64,000 bases of DNA from Erodium maritimum (Eukaryota > Streptophyta > Magnoliopsida > Geraniales > Geraniaceae), in NCBI GenBank assembly GCA_963921825.1, contig OY997594.1:57397675-57461674 (forward strand), read 5' to 3'. The notes under the pieces are model-generated. The model ran no database searches and was not told the DNA's origin. It saw nothing but the letters and a program-made list of their open reading frames with translations. Shown here piece by piece: positions 49,374 to 62,049 of this stretch (positions are counted from its first letter, which is position 1; the number at the start of each line of letters is the position of its first letter). The position numbers and the translations under genes were made by a program.

Positions 49374-49880
49374 AGGACCGAACTAGAAAACTGAAAAAGA
49401 CAACTTGATTCTCCTTCCTCATGATTTCCGATTCATAAACAGCTAACCTCTGACCAGAACACAAAAACAACGTGCACTGACCTGGAATGCGCTGCACTCG
49501 TTACTGGAGAACACTGACCAGAAACACATGATTGCAACGCCGGACCACACTAAATCCCGCAACTCCGAGACGATCAGAGAAGGGCTCGTTCTAGGAAGGC
49601 TATTAAAACCTAAATCGCAGATACTCACCGTCGGAGACACGATCGGGAGACGGTCGGAAACGTAAAACCGCGTCGGACCCAATCAGAGGAATGTGATTGC
49701 TTCAATCCCGATCCATAGCCAGGGAGCTTCACCGAGCACGAAACACTGCTACAAGACCACCTCCTTCCAGAACCGGCCACCGTGAGCGCGACTCTCACGC
49801 CGCCTGAGGAGGCGACGGCGGCTACATGTTTCAGAAAAGAAACCTAAGTCGTGCGCGTGAGACGCGTTCCGCTGAGTCAT
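49374..49880 (-). other. GC-rich segment, possibly LINE 5' region
   Basis: The minus strand has a GC-rich leader and a 79-codon frame without a recognised domain. With solo LTR D and the SINE removed it would join the 44525-46165 ORF1, so it may be that element's 5' UTR. Inference only. Confidence 0.3.
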
Positions 49881-52004
49881 TTCCAATTTTCTCAATAGAG
49901 CAAGAAAAATAGTTTATTATAACCGCATTATTCAAATATCAAAAGTATTGAAATCTTTAATAGATAGGTCTTTGATTGTGTCCCCTAGTCACTTATGAAT
50001 GCAGGATAAGATTACTTTAAACCCGAATAATTGTAACATGTAAGTTCCAGTGCTGTTACACTTAGAGTTAAGCATTGCTGTGAAACTCAGCAAAAAGAAG
50101 CAAGCTTTGCTTGTCCAACAGTAGCATAGTGCATATTATAGACTGCACCAGTAGCTTTGAAGAATGGGTACGTGGGAGAGAAGAATATTGAAGGACAAGT
50201 GGTGGATACTAGTTTTTGAAGAATGGTCTCCTGATTTCAATACATTCTCCAAGCATGCATTTTATATACTGTTTACTTTCTAGCATTGGCGACACTTGCT
50301 TGTTCAAAGTTCTTTTTTTTTTTTAATAAAGATTACTCTGTACACTGTTGTCGTCCCTTGAACCAGGACCACGAGCTCAAGGATTGAAGCACTTGCCCCT
50401 TGTTCAAAGTTCTTTGTTGTCGTGCCTTGAACCAGAGCCACAAGTTCAAGGATTCAAAGTTGTAACAACATATGACTAACTTACAGTCCCAGCGTTAGGA
50501 TTCTCAGTTGGTTATCAAAAATCATCCCAAAGTGAGCTCTCTTATTCCCTACATTTAGATTGCACAACTTTGTGTGTCTCTTTGAGGTTGAGTTATTGCC
50601 CTGTGATTCTGTCCAAAAGCTATGAGTTGAATAGTTATGTGTCTCTCTTACCAAATATATTTATATCATCAATGTCTCCTCTGATATCACATTTGGGTTC
50701 GAACCAAGGAACTGAAAAGCATCTTTGGCAAGCTTCATGTTTGTAATAGAAAAGTATAGGCCCTATTTTGCTTTAATCCTTTGTAGATCCATGAAGCAGC
50801 TGAATTGTCATATTGAAAAAGCATTTAAAACCGCTGCATTGCAGTAGGAGTTAAACAGAGGATAGGTAAATCTAGGACATATCTCAGTTGCTTTTTTATT
50901 TAATTATTTGCTTTGGAAAGAGAACAAAAAGCAAAGAAAGGAGGGAAATAGACATCATGGTGGTAAGTTAAGAGCAAAAAAGTCGAAGATAGAAGATCGG
51001 TTGTAGAAATATGTGTTATATAAACTTAAGAAAAACAGCACCTTTTGTGTTGTCATACATACGATAACGTGTCATATAAACTTAAGCATAAACTGATAAA
51101 GGTACAAGTTGAAGAAAAACCTAGAAAAGAGAGACTAGAAATCATCTTATAAGAGGAAATACAATGTTCAAACGAAGGGATGTCAATTCTCATCAAAAAG
51201 TAATAGGAGTCGGGAACCAAACAGTGCAATCTTCTTTAAAACCGTAAACAGTGCCATCTTCTTCCTCAAGTTGATGTTGCCAGCACCGATAGTCGACCGG
51301 GCTCCAGCTTGGAGGGTTGTCGGTGGGGGTTGTCCCACTCTGTCCACTATCAACCAATCGTTATCTTCTCCCCCTCTTTCTCTTCCTATTGAGTGCTTCT
51401 TTCAGCAATCGTCTCCGGTCTCCACCTGTGTACAACTGCTGCAACCGTCCCCAGCCCAAGAATGGGGTATGTTTTCAAGACACCCAAGGTCAGGCTACCA
51501 CGGCTACTTAAGACGGATGGAAAGTACAAGGAAGCCCCACTACGAACACTATTAAGGTCAGAAATGGCATAATAGGAGCCTTATTTTTGGTGTTCCGTTG
51601 CATTGGATGTTTCGTCATTTCGTGTTTTTGGTTCTTCTGTTTTTTTAATTTTTAGGTCAATTATTGGTTTGAGTTAGGTGCGTTTTTAGTTGTTTGGATT
51701 TTTTTAGTTATTGTGTTTCGTTTTTTTTAAGTGTGGTAAAAGGATGTCCTCAGTTTGTGTCTATAATAAAAAGTAGACTAGTTCTACGGGTCCAAGAGAG
51801 CTATGTCACCTACCGGGGGCTCAGACAATATTCTGGAGCCCAAGGCCTCTAGCCCTACTATGTAACCTTTGATTGACAGTAATGCACTTTCTCATATTAC
51901 CCGTTTAAAAAAAGATAACTTGAAGAAACACGATACTTTTAAAAAGTTAAACTTCCCCAAGGAAACTCAAGTAGTGGGAACCCTAAGCTTACCTACTCTA
52001 CCAT
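49881..52004. other. Intergenic DNA, no supported gene
   Basis: AT-rich with a partial tandem duplication at 50299-50454. A 94-codon plus frame at 51271-51555 has no recognised domain and is probably chance or decayed repeat. Confidence 0.4.
50299..50454. repeat. Imperfect duplication
   Basis: CTTGTTCAAAGTTCTTT ... GTCGT(C/G)CCTTGAACCAG ... TCAAGGATT is present twice; the first copy has an inserted T-run and TAATAAAGATTACTCTGTAC. Confidence 0.75.
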
Positions 52005-52250
52005 GCGCCCTAAGACCACCCACAGTGGGGTCAAAACGTCGTGTAATGGGCCCGTCGAATCTGACGTGTTTAAGGAAAAAGGCATCGAATCCGCGCGATA
52101 GAGTTGAGTTTATGTTGAATCTGCGAAAGCACAGATTTGACGTTGAAGAATCTGCACTCTGTCGGCGATCGAGTCGACGGATTTGGGCCCATCCGAATCC
52201 ATGCCCACCGAATCAAGGCATGACGCGTGGCTAGCCATTCGACTATAACT
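52005..52250. mobile_element. MITE-like segment, family shared with 17050 and 24614
   Basis: Starts TAAGACCACCCACAGTGGGG; contains GAATCTGCGAAAGCACAGAT and GACGTTGAAGAATCTG, matching 17057-17160 in order. Ends not defined. Confidence 0.5.
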
Positions 52251-53186
52251 TCCGGCCCCAATGCTTCGTCTTCTTCACTGCTACGTCTTCTTTGTCATCT
52301 TCAAGCTCTGCGTTTCTACACCATTATTTCACCGACGCTTATCCACCACCGTTTCTCCCTCCCGGTTTCCTACCACAACCCTTTCTCCACCAGTAGTCCC
52401 CACAACGCCCGTGTCTTCCAGCACCGTTTCTCCATTGCCTTTTCTCCACCACTAGTACCTCCGTCCCCCGTTTCTCCACCTTCTGTGTCTCCCACTGTCG
52501 TTTCTCCACCAGCATTGTCCCCTACCACCGCTTCTCCACCAGTAAGTCTCCCCGTTTTGATTTTCCACCAATGACCGACAGATCCCGCCTTATATTTTCC
52601 ATTTTCACGCCTCAAGTGCTTCTCCCTCACATGTCTCCTTATCTGCACAATTCCTCCTCCCTTAAGTGATTCTCCTATGCCTCCTCCTCTGTACAAGTCC
52701 GACCCGGAGAAGAGCATATATCACCGGATAATAGTGGCGAGGTGGTGGTCGGTGGCGGCCCGGAGAAGAACAGAGAGCATCGTAACTTCTTAGATCTGGT
52801 CGGACCTCTACCTCTCATCGCCTTCACCTCATCGGCCATTTGACAGATTTGGTGTTGTGGCAACATGGCTCAATCCTATAGAATTTGGTTTTGATTTGTA
52901 TTTAGGTAAGTTTTAAGGTTTTGGGTAGGGATTTGGGTTTGGGATTATAAAATAAGGATCCATATTTCATGGGTTATGGTCTGTTTAAGGATTTGTTTAA
53001 GGGTTGTGCTCTTCCATCCAGATTTCATGGGTTATGGTCGTGAGTTAGAGATGTTCAGATTGGAGATAATTGCCACTGGAGGATATTTTTGGGGCTCAAG
53101 ATAAGCAACTTGGTCCTTTACATTTAATACAAAGTGATTCATTAATATTTAAGCCTTAGCTTTCTTATAAAAAGATGAAGCCCGCT
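52251..53186. other. Unassigned, with CTCCACCA-rich low-complexity run
   Basis: 52340-52560 repeats CGTTTCTCCACCA-like units, giving Ser/Pro-rich frames on both strands. No domain. The rest is non-coding. Confidence 0.4.
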
Positions 53187-53554
53187 ATTTGTATTTGCCA
53201 GTAAGAGGAGAAATCGGCTAACCTAGTAACCATGAGAACTCATTCTAGCCACACATACCTATGATCCAACATTCATCAAGATGTCACATCATCACCCCAA
53301 TTCCAGTCCAATTCCACGCCACTTTCAACCTTTTTCACATAAGCAGGGGCATAATTGTAATAGCATTGTGCCATGTGGACATGTGTCCATATTTTTTTTT
53401 ACTTATTCACTAATTCACTAATTTAATTTTTCCTGCTTCGTTTGAACTCCGATTAGCTTCAAACTTGTACCAATATTTTTGTTTTTCCAAGGTCTTTAGA
53501 TCAAGATCAGTCATGAATATATTTTGAAGCACAAAAATAAAAACTTATATCAGG

Positions 53555-54210
53555 TGATAAAAATAATGTTGAGTGTTGATAAATCTTCACTAATAAGTGT
53601 TTTATATCGGGGTATCAAACTAGTGCTAAATGTTGATAAAAAAAAGTATGTACTGAGGTGATAAAAAATAATTAATTAGGTGATAAAAAAACGTGTTCAA
53701 TTTTGATAATAAGTGTGATAAACTAGAGTTTAGTGTTGATAAAAAACATGCGATAGGGTGATAAAACACATATAGTTTAGTGATAAGTGTTTAGTGTTGA
53801 TAAAACTAGTGCTTAGTGTTCATAAAAAAACATGTGATGAGGTGATAAAAATCATGTTCGGTTTTGGAAAATGAGGTGATAAAACTAGTGTTCAGTGTTG
53901 ATAAAACCAGAGTAAAGTGTTGATAAAACCAGTGTAAAGTGTTGATAAAATTTGTCCAGAAATAATTTCTTTTTAAATCAGCCCAGAAATAATTTATTTT
54001 TTTCTTGCTTTAAAACATATTCACCACTGATCTTGATAGAAAGCCCTTGAAAAAACAAAGATATTGGCGCAAGTTTGAAGCCAATCGGAGTTCAAACGAA
54101 GCGAAAAAAAATAAAATCATGTTTAGTTTTGAAAAATGAGGTGATAAACCTAATGTCCAGTGTTGATAAAATCAGTGTAAAGTGTTGATAAAAATAGTGT
54201 AAAGTGTTGA
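53555..54210. repeat. GTTGATAAAA minisatellite
   Basis: More than a dozen imperfect units of the type AGTGTAAAGTGTTGATAAAA, spaced about 20-35 bp and best preserved at 53895-53950 and 54155-54210. They lie between the inner inverted repeats. Confidence 0.85.
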
Positions 54211-54222
54211 TAAAAATTACTC

Positions 54223-54246
54223 ATATATATATATATATATATATAT
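54223..54246. repeat. (AT)n microsatellite
   Basis: Twelve AT units near the right arm of the foldback element. Confidence 0.9.
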
Positions 54247-54605
54247 TTTAAATCAGCCCCAAAATAAATAAAATAATTCGTGCTTCAAAATATATTCATG
54301 AGTGATCTTGATACAAACCCCTTGAAAAAAACAAAAATATTGGCGCAAGTTTGAAACCAATCGAAGTTCAAACGAAGCGGAAAAAATTAAATTAGTGAAT
54401 TGGTAAAAAAAAGGTAATATGATAGTTTTACTAAAAAGCTCCTACCACTTATTAAAAATTGTTGTGTTTTTACAGTCAACAAATCAACAACTCAATTAAA
54501 TCTTATCCATTCATTCTTAAAATGGATGCCTTGGATGGTTCTCATGGTTACTAGGTTAAGAGGTGGTTTCTATTTGATTTGTCCTCTTGCCAGTAAAATA
54601 CAGAG

Positions 54606-54916
54606 ACATAAAATGATGAGTCTGAAGCTTTATCCCTTACCACATACGTTTCTCATGTGTTCCTTTGCTTTTCTTTATACAATCATGTCATAGTTATATT
54701 ACAACTATCACTTAAACATCCAAAGAAGCATAACTGCCCATAAATCATCCAAAGAAAAATCATTCAAGCTTTTTTTATAGTTATTACAACATAATTTTAA
54801 TAATTAAGTAAAAAATAATTATTGAAAATTAGAAGAAAAAAAATTTAAAACTTTGATTCAAATTAATAAATATTTATGAAAATTAATAAACAATAATTTA
54901 ACTTAAAAAAATAAAA

Positions 54917-54951
<35 letters not shown>

Positions 54952-56360
54952 GAGATTTTTTTTCTGTAAACTAATATAAAAATATTATGAATATTTACAA
55001 AAAAACATAAATCAATGTAAAGAAATAAATAATTTCTGAAAATACTTTTTTTGTAAAATAAAAAAAATAAAGATTATGATAATTTATGAAAAATTATAAA
55101 CCAATTTAAAGAAATAGATAATTTTTGAAAATAATTATAAAGAAATAAAGAAAAATGAAGAAAAGGAATTATAATGAAATGAAGAATTTCTGAAGAAAAA
55201 AATAATAATCTTAATGGTATATTTTGAAAATTTGATAATTTATGAAGGTTAATATGGACATTTCATAGATTTTTGGTTTTTCTAACCTAATGGCATGATT
55301 TTGAAAATTTGATTATAAGTGAAGGGTATATTTGATTTTTTAAATCATTTGGATGGAAAGTTAACAACGTTGGACAAAAATGAAATTTTTTTTTAAGAGC
55401 ATTAAATGTAAAAAAAGTGCTAAAAGGGTGATGTGATAAAACGACGATAGTAGGCCGGATTATGTGTAAATTTTCCTTATAAAAATACCAAAAATCCACA
55501 TATGAATGAGTTAGGTGGATGTGGCTGTAAACTCACCATCTAACAAAATCTCCATTAAAAGACACATATGAGTCAGTATCACCAATTTCACAACATCAAG
55601 ATTCCATGTTCACTTAGACAATTCAAGACATAAGAAATTGCTTCTTATTATGTTTACCCTTTTCTTCGCTTAGTTTCCCTTTCGCCCTCATTGTAGGCTC
55701 TCTCTATATTTGTTTAGCATGTTCTATTCTTGTTCGACTTCTTTTAAACTTCTCACTTATATAGAGTTAGACTAAGATAGTGACAACTTTAGTTTAGGTT
55801 TTTTCTTAGACTACCTCATACATAGATTCCATGTGGAATCAACCGGTATCTTACCATGTTCTAAACTTGTTGGACCGTGATTGACGCACATAGAGATAAC
55901 AGAGTGTGGCATGTCCTATTTATTATTCTTTCCACACGTGGACCTATAGTATTTTCCGTTTGCACATAACAAGTTGGTGTCGTTACTTGGATAAATATTT
56001 AGACTGATCTAGGTAAATGGTGCTACCATGAGTGTGTGCCAAGACTTAAGTCTCCTACCCAAGAGTCAAGTTGGCGTCGTTTCTTGGATCAATATACAAA
56101 TTGATCCCGATATTCGATCAGCCATCTTGTTGCTATAATTAGTGCAACATCCTATATGTTCACTAAGTTGACCTTGTGCCTCGTATCTTATCCAAATTGA
56201 TCAATCACCAAATTTGTGTTGTTGCATGAAATCAATATGTCAAGGCCCAATTATAGTTATATTCTAACGCGCGCTTTTACGAACAAGCCCGATAATGGGT
56301 TTGAATGTGAAATGTTTAGAAGGAGACATGTGAGACTATTGAGAAGAGACAAACGATTTA
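54606..56360. other. AT-rich intergenic DNA
   Basis: No gene seen. It holds an (AT)n run at 54921-54948 and A-rich, low-complexity sequence to about 55450. 55700-56360 is unassigned and may be old retroelement flank. Confidence 0.4.
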
Positions 56361-57086
56361 TGTGATGCCTCGGAGAGGTTCCTATTTGGAAATCAACCAC
56401 GACGTCACCGCAAGCCTTGATGGGGCTCACAATATTGTCCACGACCTGAGACAAGCCTCGACATGAGCCTTTAATCCCACACGGGCCAGTCTCAGCCTTC
56501 TAGGATCGATGCGGGGCCTGAAGATATCCGCACAAAAACGAACAATTCAGACCCAGCCATGTGGTCGTATAAGCCGAAGACTGGTACCACGTAGAGCCCA
56601 CATATGCAAGGGATCGATGTGCGCCTAAGACCTTCCACGAATCTGTGATGTCATGACCCAAAGGCCAACATCGTGTCTTGACACCCATGCACCGGATCCA
56701 GAGCCTTCCTCAAGTCACGACCTTGTTTCCCGAATCCAGTTCTTCCTTAAATTAAAAAGAGGGAAGTTCCTCTATTCGGCCAAGCCATCTTAAGGAAAGA
56801 CTTGTCTTCCAATAGAAGCTTGGCCAACCAAACCCCTCTATATATAGAACCTTTAGGTTTTATGTTTAGGCATTTGATTCTTAGACTTGTACTAGGAGTG
56901 GAGTCAAGTTTCAATCACTCTCGTATCCTTGTAAGGCGTTGTTATGTTATTCTAATAAAGCCATGTTCTACTATATTCTTGTATTTGATTAATAAACGAC
57001 GAATGATATACACGATAGGCTTGTATTGGGACCTGCCAATATGCCGCACGGGGTTGGATATCTACTTGACCTTCTCGCCCGTGACA
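56361..57086 (+). mobile_element. LTR 1 of a tandem non-autonomous retroelement
   Basis: Starts TGTGATGCCTCGGAGAGG and ends CTCGCCCGTGACA. Contains CTATATATAGAACCTTTAGG (TATA region near 56840), shared by the LTRs at 58036 and 60389. AATCAGAGCC follows, a damaged methionine-tRNA primer site. Confidence 0.8.
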
Positions 57087-58035
57087 ATTGAAATCAGAGC
57101 CTGGTTAGACATCAGGGTGTTCTCATACTTGGAAGATTTTCGCAGCCTATGAACAATGCAACCAATGCATGTTTATATGGTATGAAGAATCTGGTGAAGC
57201 TGGTACGCAGACTTGTCGTTGACATAGACCATCTTAAGTATGATCTGCTCGCGATAAAGAAGAAGGTATTCCAATGACTAGCTGGCTTGGAGGTCTCTTT
57301 CGAAAACTAGAAAGACATCCTCAGAAACGATCTAGAGCCACGCATGAGAACATGCAACTCATCTTCCACAAGACCTAACGATGCAGGTCCACTCCACATA
57401 ACGATCGAGAGATGATCCGGTACAAGCCCCGACATGGACTATCCCATACGTTGTTCCCAAAAGTTCTTTCTCAAAGGGACATGGATGGAGACGAAGTTTA
57501 CATCCTTATCGACAGAGAACCCAGTTCACTACTTGGTTTGTAAAGATAAAGCAAACCACCTACGCTTTCCCATACGTCCCGACGACACCCCTTACAAAAT
57601 GGTGAACCTCGGGTTCGTTAAGGCCGAAAGTATTGCCACCACATTAGCAACTGTTGAAGAATGGATGGGTTATGTAGATTTTTACATAGTCTCTCTCGAA
57701 AATGCCGACGTTAGGATAGGGTGGCAGACCCTCGACGACCATGGTATATACTTGATGCCTCTACTAGTAAAGCTCTACTTGATCGAGACGTCTGATTCCT
57801 CGGAATCGCCTTCTTCGGACCCAGATTCACCTGTAGCAACCCTAAGCACTCTCATCATATGTCCAAGAAGACTACAACGATGATCCCGACGCAAAAGACG
57901 CACTCGGAGGAAGAGGAAACTTCATTCCACGACGACCAAGTATACTTGTCCTCCGATAGCCGGAGATTGGTTATCTCTATTGGACCTACAAGAACCCTTC
58001 ACTACGAGGACACTTGCAGAATAGGATGGGGAGAC
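57087..58035 (+). pseudogene. Internal region 1: retropepsin-like fragment
   Basis: 57434-57883 is a 149-codon open frame. Residues about 75-115 (VDFYIVSLENADVRIGWQTL) match the end of the gag-associated aspartic protease of gypsy elements (DFYVLPL...DVVLG.QWL pattern), with the first half (HYLVCKDKANHLRFPIRP) in place of the usual DSGATHNFI region, so the catalytic DSG is not seen. No reverse transcriptase or integrase in 949 bp: non-autonomous. Confidence 0.65.
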
Positions 58036-58740
58036 TGTGACGCGACAGAGATTTACCTATCCGGAAATCAACCGTGGCATCACCGCAAACCTGGATGGGG
58101 ATCAAAATATTGTCCACGGGATGAGACAACCTTCAGTGCAGACCTTTAAGCTTGCACGGGCCTCTCCTGGCCTTCCAGAAGAGAAACGTGGCTTGAAGAC
58201 CTCAGCGCGCAAGAGACCAGTAAAGATCGATCCATCCTCCCCGAATTCGCTGAAGACAAGTATCGCACGAAGTCGACACATGCGAGGGACCGACGTGCTC
58301 CTAAGACCGCCCAAATATCTATACAACTATGGCCTAAAGGCAACCAGCATGTCTCGATGCCCACACACCAGATCTGGAGCCTTTCTCAAGTCACGGACTT
58401 TCTTCCCTAAATTAAAAAGAGGGAAATTCCTCCATTGGGCCAAGCCATCTTAAGTAAAGTCTTGTCATTCAAGAGAGGCTTGGCCGACCAAACCCCCTAT
58501 ATATAGAACCTTTAAGCTTTGTATTTAGGCATTCTATTCTTAGACTTATACTAAAAGTGATGTCAGGTTGCGAGCACTCTCGTATCCTTGTATGGAGTTG
58601 TTCTATTATTCTAATAAAGCAATATTCTACTATATTCTCGTATTTTCTTAATATGCGACGAACTCTATACATGATATTATTGGGCACTCTGAACACACCG
58701 CACAAGGTTGGATCTCTACATGACCTTTCAGCCCGTGATA
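58036..58740 (+). mobile_element. LTR 2 (shared) of the tandem retroelement
   Basis: Starts TGTGACGCGACAGAG, ends CAGCCCGTGATA, with CCCCTATATATAGAACC at about 58495. It serves as 3' LTR of unit 1 and 5' LTR of unit 2. Followed at once by the primer motif TTGGTATTAGAGCC (58742-58755). Confidence 0.8.
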
Positions 58741-60388
58741 GTTGGTATTAGAGCCTAATTAGAAACCGAGGTGTTCTCCTCCTTGGAAGATTATCGCATC
58801 CTACAAATGCTGCAACCAATGAATGTTTCTATGGGATGGAAAAGACGGTACACGGAATTGTCGCTGACATAGACCATCTTGAGTGCGATCTTCCGCGATA
58901 GACAAGAATGTAGCCTAACGACTAGCTTTCTTGGAGGCCTCATTCCAGAAGCAGATAGACATCCTTAGAGACGATCTATAACCACGCACGAGAAATGCAG
59001 CTCATCTTCCACAAGACCTGTCGGTGTAGGTCGAATCTACATGAGGATCGAGAAACGATCCGGTTAAATCCTTGATAGACGCCCAACATGGATTATCCCA
59101 TACAAATTTGACATCCTTATCGACAAAGACACAACTCACAACTTCATTCGTAAATAGAAAGCAAACCGCCTACACTTCCATGTACCACTCACCAATGACC
59201 CTTACAAAATGGTGAACATTGGGTACATTAAGCCGAAGGTATCGTCACCGTATTAACCACTATTGGAGAAAGGATGGGTTATTAGATTTCTACATAGCCT
59301 CTCCCGATGATGCTGACGTTAGAATAGGGTGGAGGACCCTTGACAACCAAGGTACGTACCTCATAGGGTTGGGCGTCGACCGGTGACCATCCTTTTAACC
59401 CTAAACAGGTAACCGGACCGTGACTACCGGTTTATTAAGATCCATAACCGTCATCATCTCTATAACCAGCGATTATCTAAGAATCTGGTCGGCTACAAGG
59501 TCACCCTATTGTGGTTTTTATCCGGTCCACCAAGCACATAGGGCTTTTTGGGCCTTCATTTCAAGCTTCAAATTCAAACATGATTTAAGTTTTTTTTAGA
59601 GAAATTTATACTTCATTTCTATCTGTTGACACCATTTTTGAATATTTGTCAATTTAGTTAACAATGTTTTCGGAGACGGATGATTTTTTACCCACCTTAT
59701 TATTAAGGTTAAGGTTAATTGGTGGCTGAAAAATAAATGGACTTAAATGAAAATGAGTTAGTTGATGGTTTAGAATTAGGCTTAGCCCATAAACTTATAT
59801 AATTTTAGTAAAAGGTGTTGAGCCGAGGCATGGCCTAAAGAATGTTAATATAAATTAAACCAATTTGGTCTTAAGTCTGGGGAACTCAATAAAAACGGAA
59901 AAGTAATAGATTTATGAAATAAAAGCCGGTCAACCGAATTGTACCGGTTTGAAAGATACAAAACCGTACCACCCAAAATGCCACCGGATTGGTATTTTTT
60001 AAACCGTAATCGTCGTCGGTGACACCGGTTCATGTGATTCCGGTGATGGGGCGATTGCTAACGGCCGGTTTTCGGTGATGGCCGGATATTTGCATAACTC
60101 TAGTACTTCATGCTGCTACAAGCGAAGATCTACTTGACCGAGACGTCCAATTCCTTAGAACCTCCTTCTGCGGACCTAGATTCACCTGTAACAACCTTGA
60201 GCACTATCATCATATGGCCAAGAAGATGACGACGATGATCGTGATGCAGAAGACACGCTCGAAGGAAGAGGGAACTTCCTCCTGCGAGGACCAAGGATAC
60301 TTTTCCTCTAATAGCCGGATATTGACTATCCATATCTGACCTACAAGTTCCTTCATAACGAGGAAGCTTGCGGAATACGAGGGGAGAC
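58741..60388 (+). pseudogene. Internal region 2 of the tandem retroelement, split by a hAT element
   Basis: Aligns with internal region 1 throughout (TGTCGCTGACATAGACCATC, CTCCCGATGATGCTGACGTTAGAATAGGG-type sequence). The protease-like frame is broken. The hAT insertion at 59364 separates it; without it the internal length is about 900 bp, close to region 1. Confidence 0.75.
59364..60102. mobile_element. hAT-type element inside internal region 2
   Basis: Ends TAGGGTTGGGCGTCGACCGG and, inverted, TAGAGTTATGCAAATATCCGG. The flanking 8-mers GTACCTCA (59356-59363) and GTACTTCA (60103-60110) differ at one base. The uninterrupted homologous site is visible in internal region 1 near 57745-57765. 739 bp, no transposase. 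Confidence 0.8.
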
Positions 60389-61094
60389 TATGACGCCTCA
60401 GAGAGATTTATATGGTGTTACCACAAGCCTGGACGAGGCTTACAATATTTTTCACAAGCCAAAACAAGCCTCGGTGCGGGCATTTAAGCCCGCACGGGCT
60501 TGTCCCAGCCTTCTATAAGCGAGACGGGGCCTGAAGATCTCTGCACGCCAGCGAACAGTTAAGACCGGATCATTCAGCCCGTATACGCCGAGATTAGTAC
60601 CACGCAAAGCCCAAACATGTGAGAGGCCAACGCGCGCCTCATACCGTCCACGGATCAGCACTGCCACGACCCAAAGGTCAGAAACGTGTCTTGGCGCTCA
60701 CGCGTCGGATCCGGAGCTTACCTCAAGTCACGACCTTGCTTCCCGAATCCGATTCTTCCCTAAATTAAAAAGAAGGAAGTTCATTTATTCGGCCAAGATA
60801 CGTCAAGGAAAGACTTGTCTTCCCAGAGAGGCTTGGTCGACCAAACCCCTATATATAGAACAATTAGACTTTATACTTAAGCATTCGATTCTCAGACTTG
60901 TACTAGGAGTGAGGCCAGGTCGCGATCACTCTCGTATCCTTGTAGGCGTTGTTCTATTATTCTAATAAAATCATGTCCATTATATTCTCGTATTTGCTTA
61001 ATAGATGACGAACACTATCCACGATGGGCTTGTATTGGCCACTCCCAATCCGCCATACGGGTTAGATCTCTACTTGACCATTAAACTCGTGATA
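60389..61094 (+). mobile_element. LTR 3 of the tandem retroelement
   Basis: Starts TATGACGCCTCAGAGAG and ends near TAAACTCGTGATA; matches LTRs 1 and 2, including CCCCTATATATAGAAC. A possible ATTTA duplication (before 56361 and at about 61093) is blurred by end mutations. Confidence 0.75.
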
Positions 61095-62049
61095 TTTAGC
61101 CCATTAAGGGCAATAGAGATAATATATTTTTTTGTAGGTAATGAGATTCTACATGTGTCCATGAGTTACTAGCTCTGATATTGTATTAGCTGACCTGCTC
61201 AACAAACTTAAGTTGATAGTTAAATGACTAATTATAGGTATATTCTACCGATATGTATATCTTGGTGGGTTCACATTACCCAGTAGACAGCCAAAAAGAT
61301 ATTAAAGATTGGTCAAAAATCGACCAAATATAGTATTGCCAAAATCTGATTCATATCCACCCTTCATCCGCCAACATAAAGTCGAAGACCCTTATGTCCA
61401 TCTGGTTGGTTGCAACCACGGTTAGAGGTCAAAACCAGGAGCCTGGGGCACCCAATGACGCTTTGAAGCCCTGATATCCCGAACCTAACTAACTCTAAGA
61501 TATCATCCTTTACCAACCAGTTCTCTAGCTCACAGAAAGCTTTTGCACACCGGATATTGACCCGGACGAGCTTAAGCCTCTCAAAGGGACGAGTGATGAT
61601 GATATTTACTTTTCAAAACTATAAATAATTCTCAAACTTAAGAACCCTCAATTCCCGATGGTCAAACCAACAATGTTGAAAGCTGCCCAGATCCAACAAG
61701 CCCACAATCCTTCCTCAACTATTTATTCCTCCAACAATGGTTGGTAAGTTTATTTGTATTAATAATAGTTCATAAACGTTAGACGCTAGTCGGCCGGTTA
61801 GGCCTTTCGGGGATTAATCGGAGACTAGTCGGAGATTGATCGGATTTTTATTTTTCTATTTTTTAATTTATTAATATTATATATATGAATAAAATATGAA
61901 TTTTATTATGACAAAATAGTAAAAAAAACATTTAAAAATAAAAAAATATATATATATCTGTTACATAATTATTCTTAAATGACAAAAAAATTCATATAAA
62001 CAACGAGTAAAAATTATGACAAAAAGTAAAAATTAATATTGTTATAAAA
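61095..62049. other. Unassigned intergenic DNA
   Basis: No gene seen. 61860-62040 is A/T-rich. 61780-61850 contains GTCGG/ATCGGAGACTAGTCGGA repeats of unknown origin. Confidence 0.35.

Larger units (their letters stand above)
53187..54605. mobile_element. Foldback-type element with internal minisatellite
   Basis: TAACCTAGTAACCATGAGAA plus C (53219-53239) is an exact 21-bp inverted match to 54538-54558; weaker inverted similarity extends outward. A second inverted pair lies at about 53410-53532 and 54279-54402 (sharing TGAACTCCGATTAGCTTCAA-type sequence), with a third, direct copy of the right arm at about 54003-54110. The core is the repeat below. No coding sequence; class uncertain. Confidence 0.75.

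Noticed and set aside
51271-51555. 94-codon plus ORF
   Set aside because: No domain, no splice-linked partners, and it neighbours repeat-like sequence.
52227-52574. Pro/Ser-rich 115-codon ORF
   Set aside because: Made of degenerate CGTTTCTCCACCA repeats; the opposite strand is also open for 115 codons.
57434-57883. Independent host gene for the 149-codon ORF
   Set aside because: It sits between LTRs, repeats in the next unit, and resembles retroelement protease.
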